The notes: generated from the sequence alone by a model not told the origin. 13,154 nt of DNA from an uncultured Phycisphaerae bacterium (GCA_937899935.1 CALCOW010000292.1:1-13154); one strand, 5' to 3'. Numbered from the stretch's first letter, positions 1 through 7,591 are shown. Translations and numbers: made by a program.

Positions 1-2
1 AC

Positions 3-1319
3 AGAGAACTGGAAGCACGCTTAGCAGCAGCTGAAGCAAAGATTAACCAGCTTTCAACAACAAACAATGACCAATGGCTTACCGATCAACGAGCAGAAGA
101 GATCCGTGGCTTGGTCCAAGACGTTCTGGCCGACGCTGACACCCGAGCCAGCCTCCTGCAAGGTGGCGTTACCGCGGGTTATCAGGATGGCTTCATGATT
201 GTCAGTGCCGATAGCAATTGGTCACTGAAGATCAACGGTCTGATGCAGGCTCGCTGGGTCTGGAACAGCCGCGCCGATAATGGTAACAACGATAGAGATG
301 ACGATAACTTCGGCAACAATGCGGGCTTTGAGCTTGCTCGTATGGCGCTAAACTTCTCTGGCAACGTTGTTGATCCAACTTGGACATACAACGTGCGTTT
401 GCAGTTCGGTGCTTATGGCTCATACGCTGGCAACAATATTGACTGGGCTTACATCGACAAGGACCTTGGCGATGGCCTCAGTCTCCGTATGGGTATTCAA
501 AAGACTCCTTTGATGCGCGAGTGGATGGTCAACGCTGAGAACCAGCTTGGCATCGAGCGTTCATTGGTCAGCTACTTCTTCCAGAGTGGCGTCCAGAATG
601 GTCTGTCATTGGCTTGGGAAAGTGATATTTTCCGCGTCCGTGCCATGTACGGAAACGGTGATGGCCAAGGCAACGTTCAGTTTGACGATACCGGAAACTC
701 ACAACCTGCAATCACAGGTCGTGCGGAATTCCTTGCTGGTGGTACTTGGGAGCAGTTTGACTCATTCACTAGCATGCCCGGTGGCGAAGCTGGCGTCCTC
801 TTGGGTGTCGGTGCTTCTTATGAGAACACCAAACGGGTTTGGAATGGTAATGACGACCAAGATCGTCATGATCGTTGGCGCGTCACTGGTGATGCACAGG
901 TCGACTTCGGTGGTGCAAACCTCGCTGTCTCCGGTACCTGGGCAAACCAGAAGTCCGACGTTGGTAACGGTAACGATGATTCAAACCCATGGGGTTGGGT
1001 TGTCCAAGGCGGCGTTTTCGTAGCTCCTGAATGGGAAGTCTACGCCCGATTCCAGTTCTTGGATTATGACACCAGCAGTTACGATGATATGTACATCCTT
1101 CAGGTTGGTATCAATGGATACTTAGGTGGTACAAACAACATCAAATGGTCAACCGAAGTTGGTTACTCCTTTGGTGAGTTGAACAGCCTCGAAGCTGTCA
1201 ACGGTAATCTTGATGGTGGCGGCTACGGAGCCGGTATCACTGACTGGCGTCGTCAGAATGGTGATGGCGATAAGGATGGCGAATGGGTTGTCCGCAGTCA
1301 GTTGCAGTTGTACTTCTAA
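3..1319 (+). CDS. Outer-membrane porin, OprO/OprP-like, 5'-truncated
   Basis: This is the 3' part (about 438 residues visible) of a porin gene; the start, signal peptide and ribosome site lie before the window, and the frame is open from base 3. The visible N-terminus is a short heptad-like helix ending in DQWLTDQRAEEIRGLVQDV, a periplasmic segment shared with the next gene. From about residue 50 the protein shows alternating amphipathic strands, aromatic girdles and Gly/Asn/Asp-rich loops typical of a 16- or 18-strand barrel. It ends in SQLQLYF, whose terminal phenylalanine is the classic recognition signal for the BAM assembly machinery. The likely role is passive uptake of small, possibly anionic solutes across the outer membrane; the substrate cannot be read from sequence. 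Several loops are very acidic, and one near the C-terminus has a DxDxDG pattern. Family assignment is fairly sure; the exact subfamily is not. Confidence 0.85.
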   Translation, partial: RELEARLAAAEAKINQLSTTNNDQWLTDQRAEEIRGLVQDVLADADTRASLLQGGVTAGYQDGFMIVSADSNWSLKINGLMQARWVWNSRADNGNNDRDDDNFGNNAGFELARMALNFSGNVVDPTWTYNVRLQFGAYGSYAGNNIDWAYIDKDLGDGLSLRMGIQKTPLMREWMVNAENQLGIERSLVSYFFQSGVQNGLSLAWESDIFRVRAMYGNGDGQGNVQFDDTGNSQPAITGRAEFLAGGTWEQFDSFTSMPGGEAGVLLGVGASYENTKRVWNGNDDQDRHDRWRVTGDAQVDFGGANLAVSGTWANQKSDVGNGNDDSNPWGWVVQGGVFVAPEWEVYARFQFLDYDTSSYDDMYILQVGINGYLGGTNNIKWSTEVGYSFGELNSLEAVNGNLDGGGYGAGITDWRRQNGDGDKDGEWVVRSQLQLYF

Positions 1320-1370
1320 GACCACCCGCCTTTTCCACTCTGTTTGACAGAGCGGATAGTGAAATCCTCC

Positions 1371-1401
1371 AAGGCCTCCCCTTTCAAGGGGAGGCCTTTT
1401 T
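1371..1401 (+). terminator. Rho-independent terminator of the first porin
   Basis: A perfect 11-bp stem, AAGGCCTCCCC (1371-1381) with GGGGAGGCCTT (1388-1398), closes a 6-base loop (TTTCAA). A T-run (1397-1401) and a second TTTT shortly after follow it. It lies 51 bp past the porin stop. The GC-rich stem and T-tract fit intrinsic termination on the plus strand. The A-rich base of the stem gives only weak support for function on the other strand. Confidence 0.92.
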
Positions 1402-1593
1402 GGTTTTGAGATGGCGTTTTGGATCGGTGACTGGCCAGGACATTTTGTAGCCGTCACTCATTGCGTCGGTTTTTTCGTGGCCAAATAAGGCAGACTGAGT
1501 CGATACTCATCTAGTCCGGTAAACCAGGGCCTGGCGCGGTCGCCACAGCTCTGGATTTGAAAGAGACTCCGTGGAGCTGGAGCCGACAGACGC

Positions 1594-3210
1594 ATGGATG
1601 CGAACAATAGACGACGACGGGGCGTGAGCAGTGCCTATCAGGCCCACGGCTGCCTCGGCCGCAAAGCCAAGCAATACATCACTTGCGGGAGTGCCTGGGT
1701 GAGTTCCCTGTTAATCACCGGTGCCTTGGGCCTGATGGTCAGCACGGTCACAGCAGATGATGCCACCAGTACGCACGATCAGCTTCAACGTATGCAAGAG
1801 AAGATTGATGCATTGGCCTCTTCCAATGAGGCAATGCGTGATGAGATCGATCAACTGCGCACGGAGCAGGAAGAACAATGGTTAAGTGAGCAGCGAGCCG
1901 AAGAAATCCGCGGCTTGGTCCAAGACGTGCTGGCTGACTCAGATACCCGTACGAGCTTAATGGGTGATGGTCTCATGGCTGGTTGGAAAGACCATTTCTT
2001 TCTTGCCAGTGCTGATGGGCGATTCAAGTTAGAGATCGCCGGTCAAATGCAGGCCCGATTTTTGTACAACTGGCGAGATGCAGTGACGACGCCTACGGGA
2101 GTCACGGTGACTGACTCAGAGCTTTATGGATTTGAGAATTCCCTTACACGACTCATCTTCAAGGGACATGTCTTTGGCAAAGACATTCAGTATCACATCT
2201 CAGCAAGATTCAATTTCGATTCTGGCGTTCGTATTCAAGAGGGTTCTACTAACTTTACAGAGCTGGCTGAACGAGCAAATCAAAAGGCACCGCCAGGTCT
2301 GTTTCTGGATAGTGCCTGGATTCGACTTCGCCTTGCAGATGAATTGAGTGTTCGGGTTGGTCAGTTCAAACTGCCGTTTAATCGTGAAGAGCTTGTCTCT
2401 CTTCCTCATCAGTTGGCAGCCGCACCCTCCCTGGTGAATCAGCGGACCGCGCTGGGTTATTCACAAGGTATTGAAATGACCTATCTCAGTGGCCCAACAA
2501 AGCTCTCTATTGCGTTTGCTAATGGCGTGCCGATGCTCGAGTTCGATACGACTTCGGGCTATGCGCCTCAGCCAGCAACGATCCCCGACGCCAACTACAA
2601 CGTGGCGGGTCGCTTGGAGCTGCTCCTGAACGGGCAATGGGATCAATTCCGCCAATTTACAAGCCCCGTCACGAATGAATTCGGCATGATGCTGGGTATG
2701 GCAGGTTTTTATCAACAGGGTGAGACCAGTGAGAATGTTCCTTTCGATGAAGTCGATGAGGTGTATGGGGCCACCGGCGATGTGAGTGTTGACTGGGGTG
2801 GAGCGAGCGTCTTTGGAGCCTTTACCTGGGAGCAGGGAAAAGGTCCGGTGCGAGGCGCCTCAGTACGGAATTTCACCATTGGCTGGGTCATTCAAGGCGG
2901 TATCTACCTCACTCCCAAGTGGGAGGTCTTTGCCAGGTATGAAGGTGGTTACGCCGACATCCGAGATTCGGATACCAACGATCGATTCCCCACCAATGAT
3001 TTGAGTATTCTGACGGTGGGTGTCAACAACTATATTGATGGACAAGATGTACGTTGGACGATTGACTGCGGTGTTTCGTTTGCTGAGGTTTCACCGTATT
3101 GGGCAAACAACCAGTCTTACGTCAATGCACCGACGGGCTGGCTTTCGGACGATGCTGGCAGTGGCAAGCCGCAGGTTCTTCTGCGGACGCAATTCCAACT
3201 CTTATTTTAA
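1594..3210 (+). CDS. Outer-membrane porin, OprO/OprP-like, with N-terminal coiled coil
   Basis: A 538-residue porin of the same family as the gene before it. In order it has a long, basic N-region (RRRR at 6-9), a hydrophobic export helix (about 35-50) with likely cleavage after VTA at 54, a coiled coil (about 60-95), the conserved EEIRGLVQDVLADSDTR segment, and a beta-barrel ending in TQFQLLF with a C-terminal phenylalanine for BAM recognition. It probably forms a passive diffusion channel in the outer membrane; the substrate is unknown. The ATG start follows GGAG (1580-1583) by ten bases; an in-frame GTG at 1624 would shorten the unusually long leader. The terminator upstream implies its own promoter, but only a weak TTGCGT/AATAAG pair (1461-1489) was seen. 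It shares 17 identical bases with the first porin in the linker, while the barrels differ strongly. Confidence 0.88.
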   Translation: MDANNRRRRGVSSAYQAHGCLGRKAKQYITCGSAWVSSLLITGALGLMVSTVTADDATSTHDQLQRMQEKIDALASSNEAMRDEIDQLRTEQEEQWLSEQRAEEIRGLVQDVLADSDTRTSLMGDGLMAGWKDHFFLASADGRFKLEIAGQMQARFLYNWRDAVTTPTGVTVTDSELYGFENSLTRLIFKGHVFGKDIQYHISARFNFDSGVRIQEGSTNFTELAERANQKAPPGLFLDSAWIRLRLADELSVRVGQFKLPFNREELVSLPHQLAAAPSLVNQRTALGYSQGIEMTYLSGPTKLSIAFANGVPMLEFDTTSGYAPQPATIPDANYNVAGRLELLLNGQWDQFRQFTSPVTNEFGMMLGMAGFYQQGETSENVPFDEVDEVYGATGDVSVDWGGASVFGAFTWEQGKGPVRGASVRNFTIGWVIQGGIYLTPKWEVFARYEGGYADIRDSDTNDRFPTNDLSILTVGVNNYIDGQDVRWTIDCGVSFAEVSPYWANNQSYVNAPTGWLSDDAGSGKPQVLLRTQFQLLF

Positions 3211-3221
3211 GCGTTCGTTGC

Positions 3222-3235
3222 AGCCATTAATGGCT
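3222..3235. repeat. 14-bp perfect palindrome between convergent genes
   Basis: AGCCATTAATGGCT is its own reverse complement and lies in the 55-bp gap between the ends of porin 2 and glmS. As RNA it would give only a 5-bp stem with a TTAA loop and no clean T-tract on either strand. It is at best a weak bidirectional terminator or a protein site, and may be chance. Confidence 0.25.
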
Positions 3236-3265
3236 TGGCTGGCCTGGGCCTGGTGGGGCCGTGGT

Positions 3266-5104
3266 TCATTCAACCGTGACGCTCTTGGCAAGATTTCTTG
3301 GCTTATCGACATCTTTGCCACGAAGGACCGCTGCATGATAAGCAAGGAGTTGCAGAGGTACGGAAGTCAGCATTGGCTGGAGTGGTTCGGGCACTGCAGG
3401 TACGTAGAACACGTCTTCACAGTGATCGCGGATAGACTCATCGCCTTCAGTCGCCACGGCAATGACGTGCCCGCCTCGTGAGCGTACTTCTTCAATATTC
3501 GAAATGACTTTGTCATATTGACTGTCACGTGGGGCCACAAAGACCACGGGCATTCCGTGGTCGATCAGTGCAATCGGTCCGTGCTTCATCTCCGCGGCAG
3601 GCATACCTTCTGCATGAATGTAGCTAATCTCCTTCAGCTTCAAAGCACCCTCCAAGGCGACGGGATAGTTGTATCCACGTCCCAGGAACAGCCAGTTTTC
3701 TCGACTGATATAGCGTTCGGTCACCGAACGGATATGGTCGCTTTGATCAACCACGCGTTGAATGTGGTCAGGAATTGCCTCCAGATCTTCCATCAGGTTT
3801 GAGACATACTCATTGGATAAGAATCGGCGTCTTCCGATGAAGGCGGCGATCATGGTCGCGGTCATAAGTTGTCCCAAAAAGGCCTTGGTTGAGGCGACCC
3901 CAATTTCTGGTCCAACGCGCAGATAGACACCTGCATCCGTTTCACGAGCCAAAGAAGACCCAACAACATTCACGATTCCGAGTGTGGTGGCGCCGCGTGC
4001 GTGAGCCTCCTGAATGGCGGCGAGCGTGTCGGCTGTTTCACCTGATTGACTGATGGCGATCACAACCGTGCCCTCTTCGATAATCGGGTTGCGATAACGA
4101 AACTCGCTTGAGAACTCGACTTCAGAGGGAATCTTGGCAAGGTCTTCCATCAAGTACTCGCCGATCATGGCGGCATGAAAGGCGGTTCCCTGACCGACGA
4201 AGATGATCCGGCGGGCTTTGACCAGTGTTCGGGCAAGATCAGCAAGTCCACCGAGAACAATCTGTCCTTCTCTAGAATCGGCGCGGCCCTTTAGACACAT
4301 ACGAAGTGCTTGGGCCTGCTCATGAATCTCTTTCTGCATGAAATGTTCATATTTGCCGAGTTCAATTTGTTCGAGGTCAAACTCAAGTTCACGTACTTGT
4401 GGAGTGATTGGCACATTGTCCACAGTGGTCGTGCGGAATGAATCCCGCGTCAGCCTTGCAACCGTGTAGTCATCGAGTGTGAATGCCTGAGTCGTGTGGG
4501 CCACAATGGCACTCGAATCAGAAGCAACAATATATTCATCCTTGCCAACGCCAACCATCAAAGGTGAACCTTTGCGGGCGACCACCAAAACATCAGGTTC
4601 TGATTTTACGATCACGGCAATCGCATAAGCGCCAGTGACTTCTCTGAGGGCGGCCTGGACGGCCGATTCCAGATCGCCATCGTAGAGTTCGCCAATCAGG
4701 TGGGTAAGCACCTCGGTATCTGTATCAGAGGTGAAGACATGCCCGCGCTCTTCCAGATAGGTCTTAAGAGCACGATAGTTTTCAATAATTCCATTGTGTA
4801 TGAGCGCGATGCCATGTCCCTTGGATTGGTCATCGGTGTGAGGGTGAGCATTTTCGTCAGTTGGCTCACCATGGGTCGCCCATCGTGTGTGTGCAATACC
4901 AAGAGTTGCATCCAGTGGTGCCTTCGATGCGGTGATCACTTCCTCAAGAACACGAACGCGACCAGCGGTCTTGAGAAGGATCAGCTCATCTTTCAACAGG
5001 GCGACGCCTGCAGAGTCGTAGCCGCGATACTCAAGTCGCTTGAGGCCTTCAAGAAGGACTGGTAATGCTGGTTTGTTTCCGATGTAAGCGACGATTCCGC
5101 ACAT
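3266..5104 (-). CDS. glmS: Glutamine--fructose-6-phosphate aminotransferase (isomerising)
   Basis: This cytoplasmic enzyme converts fructose 6-phosphate and glutamine to glucosamine 6-phosphate, the first step towards UDP-GlcNAc for peptidoglycan and other envelope sugars. At 612 residues it has the family's usual length. The class II glutamine amidotransferase domain (about 1-240) starts with the nucleophile Cys2 (MCGIVAYIG) and shows HTRWATHG (72-79) and NGIIENY (104-110). Two SIS domains follow: SQSGET (352-357) binds the sugar phosphate, KLKE (489-492), His508 and Lys607 match the E. coli isomerase residues, and the protein ends with the canonical AKSVTVE. One oddity is that the usual CGTS loop reads QGTA (305-308), so the serine that contacts phosphate in E. 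coli is alanine. The gene is convergent with porin 2 and divergent from rarA. GAG lies six bases before the ATG. No glmS ribozyme is visible. Confidence 0.97.
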   Translation of the reverse strand: MCGIVAYIGNKPALPVLLEGLKRLEYRGYDSAGVALLKDELILLKTAGRVRVLEEVITASKAPLDATLGIAHTRWATHGEPTDENAHPHTDDQSKGHGIALIHNGIIENYRALKTYLEERGHVFTSDTDTEVLTHLIGELYDGDLESAVQAALREVTGAYAIAVIVKSEPDVLVVARKGSPLMVGVGKDEYIVASDSSAIVAHTTQAFTLDDYTVARLTRDSFRTTTVDNVPITPQVRELEFDLEQIELGKYEHFMQKEIHEQAQALRMCLKGRADSREGQIVLGGLADLARTLVKARRIIFVGQGTAFHAAMIGEYLMEDLAKIPSEVEFSSEFRYRNPIIEEGTVVIAISQSGETADTLAAIQEAHARGATTLGIVNVVGSSLARETDAGVYLRVGPEIGVASTKAFLGQLMTATMIAAFIGRRRFLSNEYVSNLMEDLEAIPDHIQRVVDQSDHIRSVTERYISRENWLFLGRGYNYPVALEGALKLKEISYIHAEGMPAAEMKHGPIALIDHGMPVVFVAPRDSQYDKVISNIEEVRSRGGHVIAVATEGDESIRDHCEDVFYVPAVPEPLQPMLTSVPLQLLAYHAAVLRGKDVDKPRNLAKSVTVE

Positions 5105-5386
5105 GGGCTTCTCGACTTGTGGTGTATCTTTGGTGTCTTGTGAATCTATCGGGCATTGAGCTCTTTGAAGATGGGAAAGTCATTCATCGAGCGACGGGTC
5201 AGGCTATCCAAGGAATGGCCAGGTTCAAGTGGGAACCCTCAATAGTATCTCTCCAGAACCCTCGGTGGGGTAGTGAACATTACCTCTGATAGTGCCCAAA
5301 AGACGTGCTGGACCCTCTCAGACCGCACAGATGATCCTAGGACCTGATATCTGTCCATTTCTCGCGACCTCTGTGACCACTCTACA
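5105..5386. promoter_or_regulatory. Divergent glmS/rarA intergenic region
   Basis: These 282 bp separate two divergent genes and must hold promoters for both. No strong sigma-70 pair is visible on either strand. On the plus strand the best -10-like hexamer is TACAAT (5383-5388), which overlaps the first rarA ATG. TCCTAGGA (5334-5341) is a short palindrome. No coding sequence, glmS ribozyme or clear riboswitch was found. Weak in-frame openings here have no recognisable protein features. Confidence 0.4.
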
Positions 5387-6586
5387 ATGGCTCTTATGAG
5401 TCAATCGAGCGATCTTTGGGCCGAGCGACGCAAGCTAAACCGGGGCAAAGCAGCCCCTCTAGCGGTTCGGATGCAGCCCCAATGCCTTGCCGAAGTGGTT
5501 GGCCAACAACACATCCTCGGTCCGGGCTGTCTGCTGGTGCGGATGCTCGATGCTGCTCGTCTCACCAGCGTGCTTTTTCACGGTCCACCAGGTACCGGCA
5601 AAACCGCATTGGCTCATGTTATTGCTGGCATGGTGGGTGGGGGTCAGGTCCATACCGCCAATGCCGCCATGCTCGGTGTGAAGGACTTACGCGAGATATT
5701 GAGTAGCAGCCGCCAACGCGTCGAGCAGGGCTTGGCACCTGCTCTCTTATTCCTTGACGAGATCCATCGCTTCAGCCGGTCCCAGCAAGATGTCTTGCTC
5801 GAGGATGTCGAAAAGGGGTTGGTCATTCTGGTCGGAGCAACCACAGAAAATCCAGGGTTCGCAGTCAATAGTGCCCTGGTGAGTCGCTCAACAGTCTTTG
5901 CTCTAAAGCCATTGGAAGAAGAAGACATCAAGGTGCTTTTGCAGCGTGCGTGTGTAGACGAACGTGGATTCGGAGCACTCAAGCTGAACGTATCCGATCA
6001 GGCGATCGATCACTGGGCTCGTCTCTGTGACGGAGATGCGCGTCGTGCTTTGACGGCCCTCGAGATTGCGGTCCTCAGTCAAACTTGCTTGTGGACGGAG
6101 CAGGAATTGACCCAAACAGCAATTGAAGTTGATCTGGCTTGCGCTGAGCAGTCAATTCAATGCAAGGCGATGGCATGGGATGTCACTGGTGACGAACACT
6201 ACAACGCGATCAGCGCTCTTATTAAATCGATGCGAGCCTCCAAAGAGGATGATGCGATTACTTGGTTGGCATCCATGCTGGAAGCAGGTGAGGACCCACT
6301 TTTCATCGCCAGACGACTGGTCATTTTTGCCAGTGAAGATATCGGACTGTCAGATCCTGGTGCCCTGACGGTGGCCACTTCTGCCTGGTTGGCTACGGAG
6401 CGGATCGGCATGCCTGAGTGTCAAATAACCCTCTCACAGGCCGTTATCCATCTCAGTCGAGCCCCGAAGTCGCGCGAATCTGCAGAAAAGATCTGGGCAG
6501 CGATGAAAAACGTTCAGAACGAACGAACCCCAGTCGTGCCAGTGTTACTGGCAGATCCACGCAGTGTGAGGGGTCAACAAATATGA
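5387..6586 (+). CDS. rarA: RarA/MgsA-family AAA+ replication-associated recombination ATPase, short C-terminus
   Basis: RarA is a tetrameric clamp-loader-like ATPase that acts at stalled replication forks and binds single-stranded-DNA-binding protein. The N-terminus carries the RarA signature for wedge formation (PLAVRMQPQCLAEVVGQQH). Walker A GPPGTGKT is at 66-73, Walker B LFLDEIHRF at 121-129, sensor 1 GATTENP at 150-156, an arginine-finger-like SRS at 166-168, and a sensor 2 region CDGDARRAL follows. The C-terminal tetramerisation domain is recognisable through FIARRLVIFASEDIGL and AVIHLSRAPKS. At 399 residues it is shorter than the usual 430-450: it stops soon after VPVLLADPRS and lacks the conserved GYxYAHD-type tail. 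Neither other frame downstream restores that tail. The start may be ATG 5387 or ATG 5396; neither has a good Shine-Dalgarno sequence. It is divergent from glmS. Confidence 0.93.
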   Translation: MALMSQSSDLWAERRKLNRGKAAPLAVRMQPQCLAEVVGQQHILGPGCLLVRMLDAARLTSVLFHGPPGTGKTALAHVIAGMVGGGQVHTANAAMLGVKDLREILSSSRQRVEQGLAPALLFLDEIHRFSRSQQDVLLEDVEKGLVILVGATTENPGFAVNSALVSRSTVFALKPLEEEDIKVLLQRACVDERGFGALKLNVSDQAIDHWARLCDGDARRALTALEIAVLSQTCLWTEQELTQTAIEVDLACAEQSIQCKAMAWDVTGDEHYNAISALIKSMRASKEDDAITWLASMLEAGEDPLFIARRLVIFASEDIGLSDPGALTVATSAWLATERIGMPECQITLSQAVIHLSRAPKSRESAEKIWAAMKNVQNERTPVVPVLLADPRSVRGQQI

Positions 6587-6599
6587 AGTTTGTATAAAG

Positions 6600-6795
6600 T
6601 TCGACTGTATAGGTGACACAGCCGATACTTGTGGTAAAGGTATATAAGGTGAGTCGAATGAGGCCTTAGCTCTCATTGGGTTCAAAGCATTCCGGAGCCT
6701 TTTCCGGTGGTCAATTCTGGGGCAAGTTTTAGGGGAGGTTCAGCAACCTCAAGTACGAGCCAGATACCAGTTTATAAGGCCCGTCATTTCTTCGA
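6600..6795 (+). ncRNA. Candidate structured RNA or long structured leader upstream of cyclo-ligase gene
   Basis: The 227-bp gap after rarA has no protein-like frame but much pairing potential. TTCGACT (6600-6606) pairs with AGTCGAA (6652-6658). AATGAGGCCTTA (6657-6668) pairs with TAAGGCC (6775-6781) and TCATT (6784-6788), leaving a two-base bulge. Inside lie CCGGA/TCCGG (6692-6696/6703-6707), TCTGG/CCAGA (6716-6720/6760-6764) and a perfect GAGGTT-CAGC-AACCTC hairpin (6735-6750). TATAAG (6643-6648) would place a transcript start near the foot of the long closing stem; TATAAA (6593-6598) is an alternative. In proteobacteria the 6S RNA gene sits just before the cyclo-ligase gene, so a 6S-like RNA is one hypothesis. 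A regulatory 5' leader is the other. I could not match a known consensus. Confidence 0.33.
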
Positions 6796-6813
6796 AGTTG
6801 CTGCCCGTACTGC

Positions 6814-7413
6814 ATGAACGATCCGGTTCAACAAAAAAATCAGCTTCGCTTGTCGATACGCAAAAATCTGGCGGAGATGGATCAGGTGCAGCGACATGAC
6901 GGTTCACTTGCCGCTTGTCGACGATTGGCTGGTTTGGAAATGTTTGAGCATGCCCTGACCGTTATGTTTTATATGCCAATGCCAGGTGAGGTCGACCTTA
7001 CACCACTGGCTCTCAATGCATTTGAGCAAGGCAAGTCAGTTTGTGTACCGAAAGTTGACTGGAATCGCCACGTGATGTCGCCAGTCGAAGTGAACTCGTT
7101 CGACGATGAAGACATGCATACAGATGAGCGAGGTATTCGGACGCCAGTGACAGGCCGTCCCGTCCCGATCCGCGAAATCGACCTGGTCATAGTGCCAGGT
7201 CTTGCTTTTGATACCCATGGCCGCCGATTGGGCCGTGGGGGTGGTTTTTATGACCGGTTTCTCTCTACGCTGCGTGGTCGCACGACAACGGTTGGACTGG
7301 TTTTCGATCAGCAGATCGCAGCGGTCGTTCCTGTCGATCCGCATGATGTCTCAGTCGACCTTGTGGTGACCGATCGACGTCTTAGCCGGCCTGGACGTTT
7401 GACACCTCGCTGA
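6814..7413 (+). CDS. 5-formyltetrahydrofolate cyclo-ligase
   Basis: This 199-residue cytoplasmic enzyme (5,10-methenyltetrahydrofolate synthetase) uses ATP to turn 5-formyltetrahydrofolate into 5,10-methenyltetrahydrofolate, returning a stored or inhibitory folate to one-carbon metabolism. Its length is normal for the family. The N-terminal KNQLRLSIRKNL (8-19) matches the basic nucleotide-binding helix. VIVPGLAFD (125-133) and RLGRGGGFYDRFL (138-150) form the hallmark ATP- and folate-binding motif, with Phe where Tyr is common in GxGxGYYDR. FYMPMPGEVD (52-61) fits the substrate region. The ATG at 6814 gives the expected N-terminus, but no Shine-Dalgarno sequence precedes it, so translation may depend on leader structure. 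The gene follows a structured gap and ends inside a strong hairpin. folP lies two genes downstream, giving a loose folate theme. Confidence 0.95.
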   Translation: MNDPVQQKNQLRLSIRKNLAEMDQVQRHDGSLAACRRLAGLEMFEHALTVMFYMPMPGEVDLTPLALNAFEQGKSVCVPKVDWNRHVMSPVEVNSFDDEDMHTDERGIRTPVTGRPVPIREIDLVIVPGLAFDTHGRRLGRGGGFYDRFLSTLRGRTTTVGLVFDQQIAAVVPVDPHDVSVDLVVTDRRLSRPGRLTPR

Positions 7414-7457
7414 TCGAGCTTTTGCACTACCGAGGACCGGTTAGTGGCAAGTCGATC
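7412..7457 (+). terminator. Strong hairpin overlapping the cyclo-ligase stop codon
   Basis: GATCGA (7412-7417) pairs with TCGATC (7452-7457). Inside, TTGCACTACCG (7422-7432) pairs with CGGTTAGTGGCAA (7438-7450) with two single-base bulges around a 5-base loop. The result is a long stem that begins within the TGA stop. No T-run follows, so it is not a standard intrinsic terminator. It could protect the 3' end, act in Rho-linked termination, or be a processing site before the transpeptidase gene. Confidence 0.4.
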
Positions 7458-7591
7458 CAGCTTGTGGCACAATTCACTCTACGGTGATGCCTGTATCGTG
7501 CTGGCCTGGGTTCCCTGAGCCCAAATCCTCTTGGCACGTAGCAGAGCGAACCAACCCGCGAGGTCCGGGTGGAGATCTCAATCATGCCGAA

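Noticed and set aside
547..1023. A 158-codon plus-strand frame inside the first porin gene.
   Set aside because: It overlaps the clear barrel coding sequence in another frame and has a low-complexity Ser/Thr/Val translation with no motif.
1149..1457. A 102-codon minus-strand frame spanning the first porin end and its terminator.
   Set aside because: It would be read through the terminator stem and the conserved porin C-terminus; nothing in it resembles a protein family.
5105..5200. A glmS ribozyme/riboswitch in the glmS leader.
   Set aside because: No conserved ribozyme core could be recognised on the minus strand, and the leader before the ATG is short and plain; the ribozyme is mainly found in Gram-positive bacteria.
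5065..5289. A 74-codon plus-strand frame across the glmS start and the divergent gap.
   Set aside because: It is partly antisense to glmS, lacks a ribosome site and shows no recognisable feature.
6587..6650. A frameshift hiding the missing RarA tail.
   Set aside because: The other two plus-strand frames soon hit stops and give no YAHD-like sequence.
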